A stretch of DNA of 64,000 bases from the NCBI GenBank assembly GCA_038116945.1, contig JAYOEY010000008.1, forward strand, positions 62,001-126,000. Reading direction: 5' to 3'. The translations under genes and the position numbers were made by a program. Positions 47,877 to 55,438 of this stretch are shown piece by piece. Source of the DNA: JAYOEY01 sp038116945. GTDB lineage: Bacteria; Pseudomonadota; Alphaproteobacteria; MPNO01; UBA2964. The first letter of the stretch is position 1, and each line of letters starts with the position of its first letter. Under the pieces are notes generated by a model that searched no databases, had not been told where the DNA came from, and saw only the letters and a program-made list of their open reading frames with translations.

Positions 47877-48669
47877 ACGCGGCCCTCAGGATCGCTTCGA
47901 CCGCCGGCCAGCTCTTCGCGCCGTTGGTGCGGAAATCGTCGGTCAGGCTTTCCGGCATGTACTCGTCGATGGCGGGCGCGTAGCTGGGGCGTTTGCGCAT
48001 GCGGGCGAGCCATTCCGAGACGCGTTTTCGTTCGGGCGTCCAGTTCTCAAGCATGCCGAAGATATCGATCCGGTTGACGTAGGGAACCACGCCGATATCG
48101 GCGAGCGAGAACGTATCGCCCGCGAGCCACGGGCTCGTTTGCAGGGCGGTCTCCATATCCTTCAGAAGCTTGTCGAATGTCTTGACGGCGTGGACGACTT
48201 CGGGCCCCTCGAAACCCAGCTCGACCCATTCGCGCTTGCGTCGCCGCCATTCCGGATCTGGCGTCAGCGCAAGAAATTCCTCCACCTCGTCGTTCGACAT
48301 GCGAAGGATGGTGTGCCGGTGCGAGGCGGTGAAGGTCAGGACCGCGCACATCGAATGGACCTGTTCGTCGATGAACTTGGTCCAATAGCGCATGTGCACC
48401 TTGCCGGCCGGGCTGGCCGGTTTCAGCGGCGGGTCGGGGAATTTTTCGTCGAGATATTCGCAGATCAGGGTGGATTCGCGGATCACCTCGCCGTCATCCA
48501 CCAGCGTCGGCACCACGCCCTTGGGGTTGAGTTTCAGATAGTCCGGATCGAACTGGTCGCCCTTCAGGATGTCGAGATAATGGCCGGTCCAGCCGAGGCT
48601 TTTTTCCGCGAGCACCATCCGCACCTTGGCGGCGCAGACGGACGATCCGTGGTGGTACAGCTCCAGCAT
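47875..48669 (-). CDS. Glutathione S-transferase family protein
   Basis: 264 residues. AAGGAG is one base from ATG 48675 and seven from ATG 48669, so 48669 is taken as the start. The N-terminal thioredoxin-fold domain has HGSSVCAAKVRMVL with Ser/Cys at the glutathione site, NPKGVVPTLVDDG with the cis-Pro, and ESTLICEYL. The all-helical C-terminal domain ends at PAVEAILRAA and includes SLADIGVVPYVNRID. It would conjugate glutathione to, or isomerise, an electrophile. It follows the quinone oxidoreductase gene by 2 bases and the ligase operon, suggesting a shared catabolic role. Confidence 0.9.
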   Translation of the reverse strand: MLELYHHGSSVCAAKVRMVLAEKSLGWTGHYLDILKGDQFDPDYLKLNPKGVVPTLVDDGEVIRESTLICEYLDEKFPDPPLKPASPAGKVHMRYWTKFIDEQVHSMCAVLTFTASHRHTILRMSNDEVEEFLALTPDPEWRRRKREWVELGFEGPEVVHAVKTFDKLLKDMETALQTSPWLAGDTFSLADIGVVPYVNRIDIFGMLENWTPERKRVSEWLARMRKRPSYAPAIDEYMPESLTDDFRTNGAKSWPAVEAILRAA

Positions 48670-48671
48670 TG

Positions 48672-49685
48672 TCATGCTCCTTCATTCATCACCAGCGCAA
48701 CGCGGCCGGTCGAGCGCCGCCCGAGCACCATCGCCATCGCTTCGCGGAACTCCTCCAGCGGGAAGGTCGCGCAGACATGCGGTCGAATGCGCCCGTCTTC
48801 AGCCCAGTCATGGAAATGTGTCAGGATGGCCCGGACGCGGTCTTCCATCTCGTAGCGGATGTCTTTCGGGCTCCAGCCGTAATAGGTTCCGAAATTCAGA
48901 CCGCACACGGTGACGTTCTTGACCAGCAGGAGGTTGGTTGGGGCGCTTGCGGCCCGGCCCGAGGTGAACCCGACCGGCGCGATGCGGCCTTCGAGCGCGA
49001 TACAGCGCAGCGACTCGTCGAACACGTCGCCGCCTACGGGATCGAGAATCGCGTCGGCGCCGCGCCCGCCGGTGATCTCGTTGACCGCGTTGCGAAACCC
49101 GCCATCGGAATAATCGATGACATGATCGGCGCCGTGTTCTTTCGCCAGCGCGCGCTTTTCTTCGGTGCTGGCGGTGGCGATAACGGTTGCGCCGAGGATC
49201 TTGCCGATTTCGACGCCGGCGAGGCCGATCCCGCCCGCCGCGCCATGCACCAGAAGCGTCTCGCCCGCCTGCACGTTCAGCAAATGCGGCCAGGTCAGCG
49301 CCGCGCAGGTCGTGGCGTAGGAATTGAAGTTGGTCGCTGCCGCGAAATCCAGCTTGTCCGGCAGGGGGTAGGTGTTGACCTCCCACGCCAGGGCTTGTTC
49401 CGCCATCCCGCCCCAGTCGAGCGCCGCGCAGACCCGGTCGCCCGGTCTGAAGCGGGTGACGTCGGCGCCGCATTCGACCACCTCGCCGGCCGCTTCGGTG
49501 CCGGGGACGAAAGGGAGCGGCGGCTTGCGCTGATACTTGCCGGCAACCACGAGGCTGGCCGCGAAATTGACGCCGCAGGCGCGGACGCGGATGCGAAGCT
49601 GTCTTGGCTCAAGCGGCGGCAGCTCGACGTCCTTGACCGAAAGCCGGTCGAACTCGGTGTACTCGGTAACCAGCAGCCCCTTCAT
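48672..49685 (-). CDS. NADPH:quinone oxidoreductase (MDR superfamily)
   Basis: 337 residues from ATG 49685 (the N-terminus MKGLLVTEYTEFDRL is typical). The GroES-like domain has GVNFAASLVVAGKY and PGTEAAGEV; the Rossmann domain has HGAAGGIGLAGVEIGK. It lacks zinc-ligand cysteines, so it belongs to the zinc-independent QOR/enoyl reductase branch and would use NADPH to reduce a quinone or enone. It is in a leftward operon: ligase (10 bases upstream), QOR, GST (2 bases downstream). A second QOR is at 12157, only distantly similar. Confidence 0.92.
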   Translation of the reverse strand: MKGLLVTEYTEFDRLSVKDVELPPLEPRQLRIRVRACGVNFAASLVVAGKYQRKPPLPFVPGTEAAGEVVECGADVTRFRPGDRVCAALDWGGMAEQALAWEVNTYPLPDKLDFAAATNFNSYATTCAALTWPHLLNVQAGETLLVHGAAGGIGLAGVEIGKILGATVIATASTEEKRALAKEHGADHVIDYSDGGFRNAVNEITGGRGADAILDPVGGDVFDESLRCIALEGRIAPVGFTSGRAASAPTNLLLVKNVTVCGLNFGTYYGWSPKDIRYEMEDRVRAILTHFHDWAEDGRIRPHVCATFPLEEFREAMAMVLGRRSTGRVALVMNEGA

Positions 49686-49695
49686 CAGGTTCCGC

Positions 49696-51291
49696 CTATG
49701 CCGTGCCGTGGGCCTCTTTCCACATCTCCTGCAGATCGGGCCGGCGGACCTTGCCGCGGTCGTTCTTGGGCAGGGCATCGATGAAGTGGAACTGCTTTGG
49801 CACGCGGTATTCGGGCATGTTGCCGGCGCAGTGGGCGCGGATTTCGTCCTCGCCCAGCGTTTCGCCGTCGCGCACCACGACGTAGGCGACGATCTCCTCG
49901 CCGTAGATGCTGTCCGGCACGCCGACGGCGGCGGCCTCGTAAACCTTGGGATGGCGCATCATCACGTTGTCGACCTCGACCGGCGAGATATTGACGCCGC
50001 CTCGGATGATCAGGTCCTTCAGGCGCCCGGTCACGGTGATGAAGCCGTCCTCGTCCATCACGGCCAGATCGCCCAGCCGGACGCGCTTGCCGTACAGGTC
50101 TTCCCACTTGCCGTCGGCGGTCATCGACGCCTTGGCGCATTGCGGGCCGCCGAGCGTCACCTCGCCTTCCTCGCCCTGCGGGACGGCGTTGCCGTCCTCG
50201 TCGACCAGCAGGAATTCCTGGTGCTTGGCGGGCGGGCCGACCGTGCCGTACTTCTTGGCGTAGTGGCGGTTGCCGCACACCCATCCACCCTCCGAGCAGC
50301 CGAAGAACTGCAGCAGGTTGATGTTGTAGGTTTCCTCGAACTGTTTCCAGCGCTCCGGCGACAGTGGCGCGGTTGAGGAACTCATCAGCCGCAGGGATGG
50401 GACGTCCTTGCCGGTAACGCCGGTCGGCCGGTCGAGCAGCATGTTGATGACCGTCGGAATGCCGGCGGAAAACGTGATCTCGTACTTCTTGATCCAGTCG
50501 AAGAACCGGCTGTGCGAGAAACGTCGCGCGATGTGGAGCGTGCAGCCTGTCTCCAGCCACGGCATGAGCGACAGGCCCTGCGGCGAGTTCCAGCCGAACG
50601 AGCGGTATTCCAGCGTGCGATCGTCTTCCGTCAGCCCGATCTGGTCGAGTGTCGAAAGACCGAACGACCAGTGCGCCAGGTGGTCGATCAGGAAATTCTT
50701 CGGCTTGTCGGTCGTGCCTGACGTACAGAAGATCGTCGCGTCGTCGGTTTCCGCGTAATCCCGGTCGCATTCGGGAAATGCGGGTGTCGCCGCAATCTGC
50801 GCGAACAGCTCGTCGCTGGCGGCATCGCCCGCCATATCGCTTTCCCACCCGGCGAATCTGATGCTCTCGATATCGACGCCATCGGTCATCTTGGCGATGT
50901 CGAGCGTCTCGTCATAAAGCGCCAGCTTGCAGTCCAGATGCGACAGGATCTCGGCGACGTATTCGATGTTCATCTCGACATTGGTCGGGCAGCACACCGC
51001 GCCCGCCCGCCAGATGCCCATCCAGAGCAGGATTTTCTCAAGCCGTTCTTCGGTCAGCAGCGCGATCCGGTCGCCCTTCCCGATCCCCTTCCCGACCAGC
51101 CAGTTGGCGATGCGGTTGGTCCATTCGTGCAGTTCGCCGAACGTGATGCTCTTTTCCTGCGTGACGTCGACCAAGGCGATCTTTGACGGGTCGCGTTCGT
51201 TGTAGGCAGCAAACAGCGCGCGTACCGATGCGAATGGAACGGCGTAATCGTGCTTGGCGCCCGGGGGCGTTCCGCCGACTTTGGGGGGCAT
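49696..51291 (-). CDS. Adenylate-forming acyl-CoA ligase with an unusual P-loop
   Basis: 531 residues from ATG 51291 behind AGGA. It follows the ANL superfamily plan: substrate-pocket region, A5-like FFGCSEGGW, hinge GRLKDLIIRGGVNISP and C-terminal lysine in PKNDRGKVRRPDL. The P-loop reads TSGTTDKPKN where the family has TSGTTGKPKG, so two glycines are Asp and Asn. Such changes could weaken ATP binding or mark a subgroup. It would activate a carboxylate as CoA thioester; the downstream quinone reductase and GST suggest an aromatic or unsaturated acid. It is divergent from the SnoaL-like gene with an 83-base gap. Confidence 0.88.
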   Translation of the reverse strand: MPPKVGGTPPGAKHDYAVPFASVRALFAAYNERDPSKIALVDVTQEKSITFGELHEWTNRIANWLVGKGIGKGDRIALLTEERLEKILLWMGIWRAGAVCCPTNVEMNIEYVAEILSHLDCKLALYDETLDIAKMTDGVDIESIRFAGWESDMAGDAASDELFAQIAATPAFPECDRDYAETDDATIFCTSGTTDKPKNFLIDHLAHWSFGLSTLDQIGLTEDDRTLEYRSFGWNSPQGLSLMPWLETGCTLHIARRFSHSRFFDWIKKYEITFSAGIPTVINMLLDRPTGVTGKDVPSLRLMSSSTAPLSPERWKQFEETYNINLLQFFGCSEGGWVCGNRHYAKKYGTVGPPAKHQEFLLVDEDGNAVPQGEEGEVTLGGPQCAKASMTADGKWEDLYGKRVRLGDLAVMDEDGFITVTGRLKDLIIRGGVNISPVEVDNVMMRHPKVYEAAAVGVPDSIYGEEIVAYVVVRDGETLGEDEIRAHCAGNMPEYRVPKQFHFIDALPKNDRGKVRRPDLQEMWKEAHGTA

Positions 51292-51374
51292 GTCCTGGTC
51301 TCCCGTGACTGGCTTTCTTGTCCGCCATTTCCTACCCTGTCCGGTGGACACTGTCGAATCCGTTTGAGGGAGAC

Positions 51375-51812
51375 ATGGCGGACTGGGAAGCGCGCGCGGC
51401 GCTCGAGGCGCTGGTGACCGAATTTACGGAAGCGTTCAATCGCGAGGATATCGACGAGGTCATGTCGTATTTCGCGGAGGATGCGGTTTATGACGAGTTC
51501 AACGGGGTCCGGAATGTCGGGAAAGAGGCGATCCGCAAGGCCTTCGAACCCCAGTTTGCCGGCGCGTTCGGTCGCATGCGGTTCCATACCGAGGACATGT
51601 TTCTCGATGTCGAGGCCGGGAAGGCCATGATCCGGTGGATTCTGACGCTGGAAGAGAAAACCCGTTCGGGCGCCTATCGCGGGCTCGACCTGCTGCATTT
51701 CGAAGACGGGCGTCTCGTCGAGAAGCACACCTACTGCAAGGCGAGGATACCGTTCATTCGCGGCAAACCGGACCTGGAAGCCGAAGGACGCTGGCCCGCG
51801 GTCGATTCCTGA
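51375..51812 (+). CDS. SnoaL/NTF2-like protein
   Basis: 145 residues from ATG 51375 after GAGGGAGAC. One NTF2-like cone: N-terminal helix LEALVTEFTEAFNREDIDEVMSYF, then AEDAVYDEFNG and strands ending in YRGLDLLHFEDGRLVEKHTYCK. The family holds small isomerases, hydrolases and dehydratases as well as non-enzymatic binding proteins; an acidic pair in DAVYDEF and the His in FHTED are possible catalytic residues. It is alone between the divergent ligase operon and the convergent TauD gene (12 bases apart). Confidence 0.85.
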   Translation: MADWEARAALEALVTEFTEAFNREDIDEVMSYFAEDAVYDEFNGVRNVGKEAIRKAFEPQFAGAFGRMRFHTEDMFLDVEAGKAMIRWILTLEEKTRSGAYRGLDLLHFEDGRLVEKHTYCKARIPFIRGKPDLEAEGRWPAVDS

Positions 51813-51824
51813 GCCGGATTCGGC

Positions 51825-52871
51825 CTACTCGGCCTCGAGCGGCGTTTTCAGGCGCGTTCCCTTGACGATGATGCCGCCGTTGCGCTCGGTCAGCGCCGGC
51901 GGCGTCGGGCGTTCGCCGTCAATCGACAGCCACAGGCGGAACAGATGCCGCTTGCGTTCCGGCTCCGGAAAATCCTCGAACGCGGTTCGTCCGTGCACCG
52001 TGACATGGTTGAGCAGGAACTGGATATCGCCCTGCTGGAACGTCATGTTCATCATTGTTTCGGCAAGCAGCTCGTCCATGTAGTCGAGCGCCTCGACCTG
52101 CTCCGGCGTGTATTTCGGCACCTCGTCGAACCGCTGAGTCGAGTCGATATACTGGCGGCCGTATCGCGAGCTGAACGTGTCCTTGTAAAAATTGAAGATC
52201 GGCAGGATGTACCAGGGGTCCTTGCCTTCCGGAATTTCGCCGCGCCGGTCCCAGTACATCGGTTCGGTCAGAACCTTTGCCAGGTCGGGCCGGCGCTCCA
52301 GCATGGTGTTGTAAACCCGAACGGTGGATGCAACGGAACTCAGCCCGCCCGATTTAGGCGTCTGCAGGCACATCAGACCGACGATGTCGCATGAATCGGC
52401 ATGGAAGCGCTGGTTGACGTTGGTGCGATACCCGCGTTCGCTCGGGTCCTTGTTGTAGTCGACATCCGTCAGTTTCTTGACGTGGCCCAGCATGTGGCCC
52501 TTTGCGTTCTGCGAAACCGCGCGGCCCAGATAGCGCCCCATCCCGAAGAACGCTGCGGCCGCCTGCGCCCGGCTGTAATTCCATACCGGAAATCCGCGGA
52601 TCAGCACGAGGCCGCTGCCGCGTATGATTTCCTTGCGCAGTTCAGCGAGACGCGGGCCGAAAACCGGCAGGGGAAAATTTTCGCGCGTAATGTCCATGAT
52701 ATCCAGCCCGTCCTCCTGGACGTTCTGGACCGCACGGTCGATATCGGCGATTTCGTCATCGGTCAGGCGATAGACGAAGGCTTCGGATGCCAGCATTTCC
52801 TTGCCGTCCCAGTCTGCCGGGTGGACGACTTTCTGCATGTGGACGGCCGGCTGTTCGGTGATGGTCGCCAT
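51825..52871 (-). CDS. TauD-fold Fe(II)/2-oxoglutarate dioxygenase
   Basis: 348 residues of the TauD/gamma-butyrobetaine hydroxylase fold. The iron ligands are His157 and Asp159 (RFHADSCD) and His293 (TVHGRTAF), with Arg307, Arg308 or Arg312 for 2-oxoglutarate. It is about 60 residues longer than the TauD protein at 35768 and not closely similar to it. The insert around residues 207-250 (RRGEIPEGKDPWYILP) may form a lid. Hydroxylation of an aliphatic or amino acid-like substrate is expected. Monocistronic, convergent with the SnoaL-like gene. Confidence 0.9.
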   Translation of the reverse strand: MATITEQPAVHMQKVVHPADWDGKEMLASEAFVYRLTDDEIADIDRAVQNVQEDGLDIMDITRENFPLPVFGPRLAELRKEIIRGSGLVLIRGFPVWNYSRAQAAAAFFGMGRYLGRAVSQNAKGHMLGHVKKLTDVDYNKDPSERGYRTNVNQRFHADSCDIVGLMCLQTPKSGGLSSVASTVRVYNTMLERRPDLAKVLTEPMYWDRRGEIPEGKDPWYILPIFNFYKDTFSSRYGRQYIDSTQRFDEVPKYTPEQVEALDYMDELLAETMMNMTFQQGDIQFLLNHVTVHGRTAFEDFPEPERKRHLFRLWLSIDGERPTPPALTERNGGIIVKGTRLKTPLEAE

Positions 52872-53061
52872 CGGACCCTCTCAAATAAATTTGCGGTGGT
52901 GTCGAATTTTATCGCCGACCCGTTCGTTGCGCCAGAACGATCGGAGGTTTCCGGTGCAACTGTGACACCTCGCACTTTTCCCGGAGAAACCCGCTTGTCG
53001 GTGTCTGTCGGAGCCGCAACGATGGAACGATAGCCCGTCAGGAACATGGGAGATTCCCTGA

Positions 53062-53508
53062 ATGAAAATTCGCGGTTTTGGATTCTACAACGTCCTGCTG
53101 GCGCTGGCCTTCGCCCTGGCGACAGCGATTTTCTCCGAAAACCTGGTTTTGGCGGCGGACCTGTCGAAGGAGATTTCGACCGATTTCAAGGCCACCGGAT
53201 ATGACAGCTTCTTGGTCGGTGCTGCCGGAAAAACCCCCGTTCCGGCGGATGTCGTCAGGAAGGCGGCGTTTCTGAAGGCAGCGGAAACGACGCTGGCGAG
53301 CGGCGCGACCAGTTTTCGGGTCACCGACGCCCAGCGTGGCGGGCTTTCGCTCAGGGCCCCGCTGAGCGATGAAAATTTCGCCGTCAGGCTCACGGTGGAG
53401 ACCAACCGTTCGGGCCAGCAACTGTCCGACAAGGAAATCTGGTACTCGGCGCAGAAAGTGGTCGAGGGTCTTCGGCCCGAACTGCTCTTGCAACTGCAGG
53501 CGAAATGA
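53062..53508 (+). CDS. Secreted protein, first of three tandem paralogues
   Basis: 148 residues with a Sec signal peptide (YNVLLALAFALATAIFS; cleavage after VLAA). The mature domain has DVVRKAAFLKAAETTLASG (62-80), SFRVTDAQ and the end ETNRSG...WYSAQKVVEGLRPELLL. The same pattern recurs in the two following genes, so the three are paralogues. The core 'RAAExTLxxGxxxFRV' resembles CC0125/CC1285-type envelope lipoproteins of Alphaproteobacteria, but no lipobox is present. Function unknown; a periplasmic or surface role is likely. Start after GGGAG. Confidence 0.7.
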   Translation: MKIRGFGFYNVLLALAFALATAIFSENLVLAADLSKEISTDFKATGYDSFLVGAAGKTPVPADVVRKAAFLKAAETTLASGATSFRVTDAQRGGLSLRAPLSDENFAVRLTVETNRSGQQLSDKEIWYSAQKVVEGLRPELLLQLQAK

Positions 53509-53684
53509 AATCGACGGTTCGATTTCGGCGCCAGATGCGTTAGGGTCGTCGGGATCGGGGTTTCAGAAGCGGTCAGTCCGGAGCAGGATCAGCCATTTTT
53601 TCGAGATTCAGTCCCAACGGATCATCATTCAAGACGGCGAGGTTTTTCGTCGCGCGCTTCGTTGTTGCCTGGCTCGCCGCCGCG

Positions 53685-54074
53685 ATGTTTCTGTTTTGGC
53701 CCGCGGATTCCTCCAGCTTCGACTTCGTGTCTCCCATTTCGACGGAAGTCAGCCCGTCGGGAAAGCACGCGTTTTCTGTGGTCGCCCGGGGGAGCAGCCG
53801 GATGACCGCGGAAATCGTGCGCAAGGCGGCTTTTCTCGAAGCCGCGAACAGGACGATCGCTTCCGGCAGCAAATATTTCCGCATTGAGAAAGCGAAAGAA
53901 GAAGCCCTCAGGAATCGCGACAGGTCCGGTCGCATCCGTTCGGTCAGGTACGAGATCGTACTCGACATCATGACCCATGAAGCCGGCAAGCCATTGAAGG
54001 TCGAAGATAAATGGTTCCCGGCCGAAAAGGTTGTCGAAAAGGTTGGCCCCGAGATCAAGGCGATCGCGAAATAA
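53685..54074 (+). CDS. Secreted protein, second tandem paralogue; start codon in doubt
   Basis: 129 residues from the first canonical start (ATG 53685). Homologous to its neighbours through EIVRKAAFLEAANRTIASG, YFRIEKAKE and the end KWFPAEKVVEKVGPEI. From 53685 the N-terminus is too short for a full signal peptide; the same frame upstream encodes a convincing one (KTARFFVARFVVAWLAAAMF) but contains no ATG, GTG or TTG back to the stop at 53541. An ATT at 53595, preceded by AGGA and GGAG, could initiate, or the start was lost and the gene is decaying. The product would otherwise be a periplasmic protein like its paralogues. Confidence 0.6.
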   Translation: MFLFWPADSSSFDFVSPISTEVSPSGKHAFSVVARGSSRMTAEIVRKAAFLEAANRTIASGSKYFRIEKAKEEALRNRDRSGRIRSVRYEIVLDIMTHEAGKPLKVEDKWFPAEKVVEKVGPEIKAIAK

Positions 54075-54240
54075 CGGTCGCGATTCTTTTGGCCGCGGTT
54101 CCCGGCGGCAACCGGCACCCGATTTCTGATTGTGCTCTTATTGATTTTTGCTAACAATGGTGGTGTGTGTAGCGGTTGCGCCGTTCAAGGCTCTGTTGCC
54201 GTCACCGGATTCCAGAGATTCCGGGGTGGGGAGATATTTC

Positions 54241-54675
54241 ATGCGTCCGGGTTTCCTGTCGTTTCTGACCGTTCTTCTCGTTTGTGTCCTGCCGTACGGT
54301 GTCATGGCCGCTTTCGACGACGCCCTGCATGTCGAATCCAGTGAGACCGGTCAGGGAAAGTTCGAGGTCGATGCGAGAGGCAAATTCAATCTGCCGGTCG
54401 AATTCATTCGCCAGGTTGCCATGTTGCGGGCTGCGGAGGCGACGCTCGAATCGGGCGCGCAGGCTTTCAGAATCGTCCGTGGGCAAAAAAGAACCATAAA
54501 ACGGCGGCATCCGCCCTACACGAAGAGTTTCGCAATATTCCTGGACATAGAGACCAACCGGTCAGGAAATCAGCCATCTCCGGAACACAAATGGCTTGAT
54601 GCCCGGAGGGTCGTTAGCCTGCTTTCGTCCAAGGTCAAAAAGCAGGCCAAAGAACTCGGCATCTGGAAGGACTAG
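54241..54675 (+). CDS. Secreted protein, third tandem paralogue
   Basis: 144 residues from ATG 54241 (GGGGAG at 54225-54231), with a signal peptide LSFLTVLLVCVLPYGVMA. It shares EFIRQVAMLRAAEATLESG, AFRIVRGQ and ETNRSG...KWLDARRVVSLL with the two preceding proteins. Its C-terminus is more basic (KVKKQAKELGIWKD), and QKRTIKRRH adds another basic patch. The gap to the second copy is 166 bases, so each gene may have its own promoter. It ends convergent with the arylmalonate-decarboxylase-like gene. Confidence 0.7.
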   Translation: MRPGFLSFLTVLLVCVLPYGVMAAFDDALHVESSETGQGKFEVDARGKFNLPVEFIRQVAMLRAAEATLESGAQAFRIVRGQKRTIKRRHPPYTKSFAIFLDIETNRSGNQPSPEHKWLDARRVVSLLSSKVKKQAKELGIWKD

Positions 54676-54711
54676 CGCCACGTCGACGGATCCCCCTAGC
54701 CCAGGGCAGGG

Positions 54712-55434
54712 TCAGGGCAGTTCCCTCATCAGCCTGCCGCAGCCGTCGCGCGGTTCGCGGATCGTGAAGCGCTTCTGGATTTCCCAGCATAGCGCGCAGC
54801 CGGTTTCGATGACTGGGATGCCGAAATCGCGTTCCATCATCTCCACGATCGAGAGCAGCCGCCAGGCATTCCCCTGCAGGTAAATCGCCTCGGCCTTCGG
54901 GTTGGCGAGATACGTTTTGCGGACCAGCGCATAGACCGCCTGCGGCGAGATCTCGCCAGCCTTCTCGAACGGCACTTCCAGCGGTTCCATGGCGAGCACG
55001 TCGAAACCGGCCTGGGTCAGGTAATCGACGGTCAGCTGGTTCTGGAGCGCCGAGTAGCTGACGCCGATGATCCTTTTCGCCCCCAGCGTCCTGAGCGCGT
55101 TCGCGACATTCTGGTTGGCGGTGAAGTTGGGCACACCGGTCTCGCGCTCCCATTTCTTCATCAGCGCGGCCTCGCGCTTCACGCCGATCATCATGAAGGG
55201 CGGTGTCCCCGAATGGTGGATCAGGTCGACGCCCGCCTCGCCGAGTTTGAGCGCGTTCCGATGGTAGCCTTCGAGCGCTTCTTCGAACTCGTCCACCGTG
55301 CCCCGGCGGACGTTCTGCACGATCGGGATGACGCCGACGCCATCCGGCAGAAGCCGGATCAGTTCCTCCGTCGAGCCCGGGCGCATGGTCGGCTTGATCA
55401 GCCCGACCGTGCCGCGCCAGGTGGAGAACGCCAT
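54712..55434 (-). CDS. Arylmalonate-decarboxylase/maleate-isomerase-like protein without the usual cysteines
   Basis: 240 residues of the Asp/Glu racemase superfamily, closest in pattern to arylmalonate decarboxylase and maleate cis-trans isomerase (N-terminal STWRGTVGLIKPTMRPG, HHSGTPP, ANQNVANALRTLGAKRIIGV). The family uses Cys near residues 75 and 190. Here the first position is Gly76 (as in arylmalonate decarboxylase) and the second falls at QGNAW, without cysteine; Cys213 and Cys216 lie later (TGCALC). Either the catalytic residue moved or chemistry differs. The 5-oxoprolinase-like gene begins upstream and ends 4 bases before this start, so they are one operon. Confidence 0.8.
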   Translation of the reverse strand: MAFSTWRGTVGLIKPTMRPGSTEELIRLLPDGVGVIPIVQNVRRGTVDEFEEALEGYHRNALKLGEAGVDLIHHSGTPPFMMIGVKREAALMKKWERETGVPNFTANQNVANALRTLGAKRIIGVSYSALQNQLTVDYLTQAGFDVLAMEPLEVPFEKAGEISPQAVYALVRKTYLANPKAEAIYLQGNAWRLLSIVEMMERDFGIPVIETGCALCWEIQKRFTIREPRDGCGRLMRELP

Positions 55435-55438
55435 GGGA

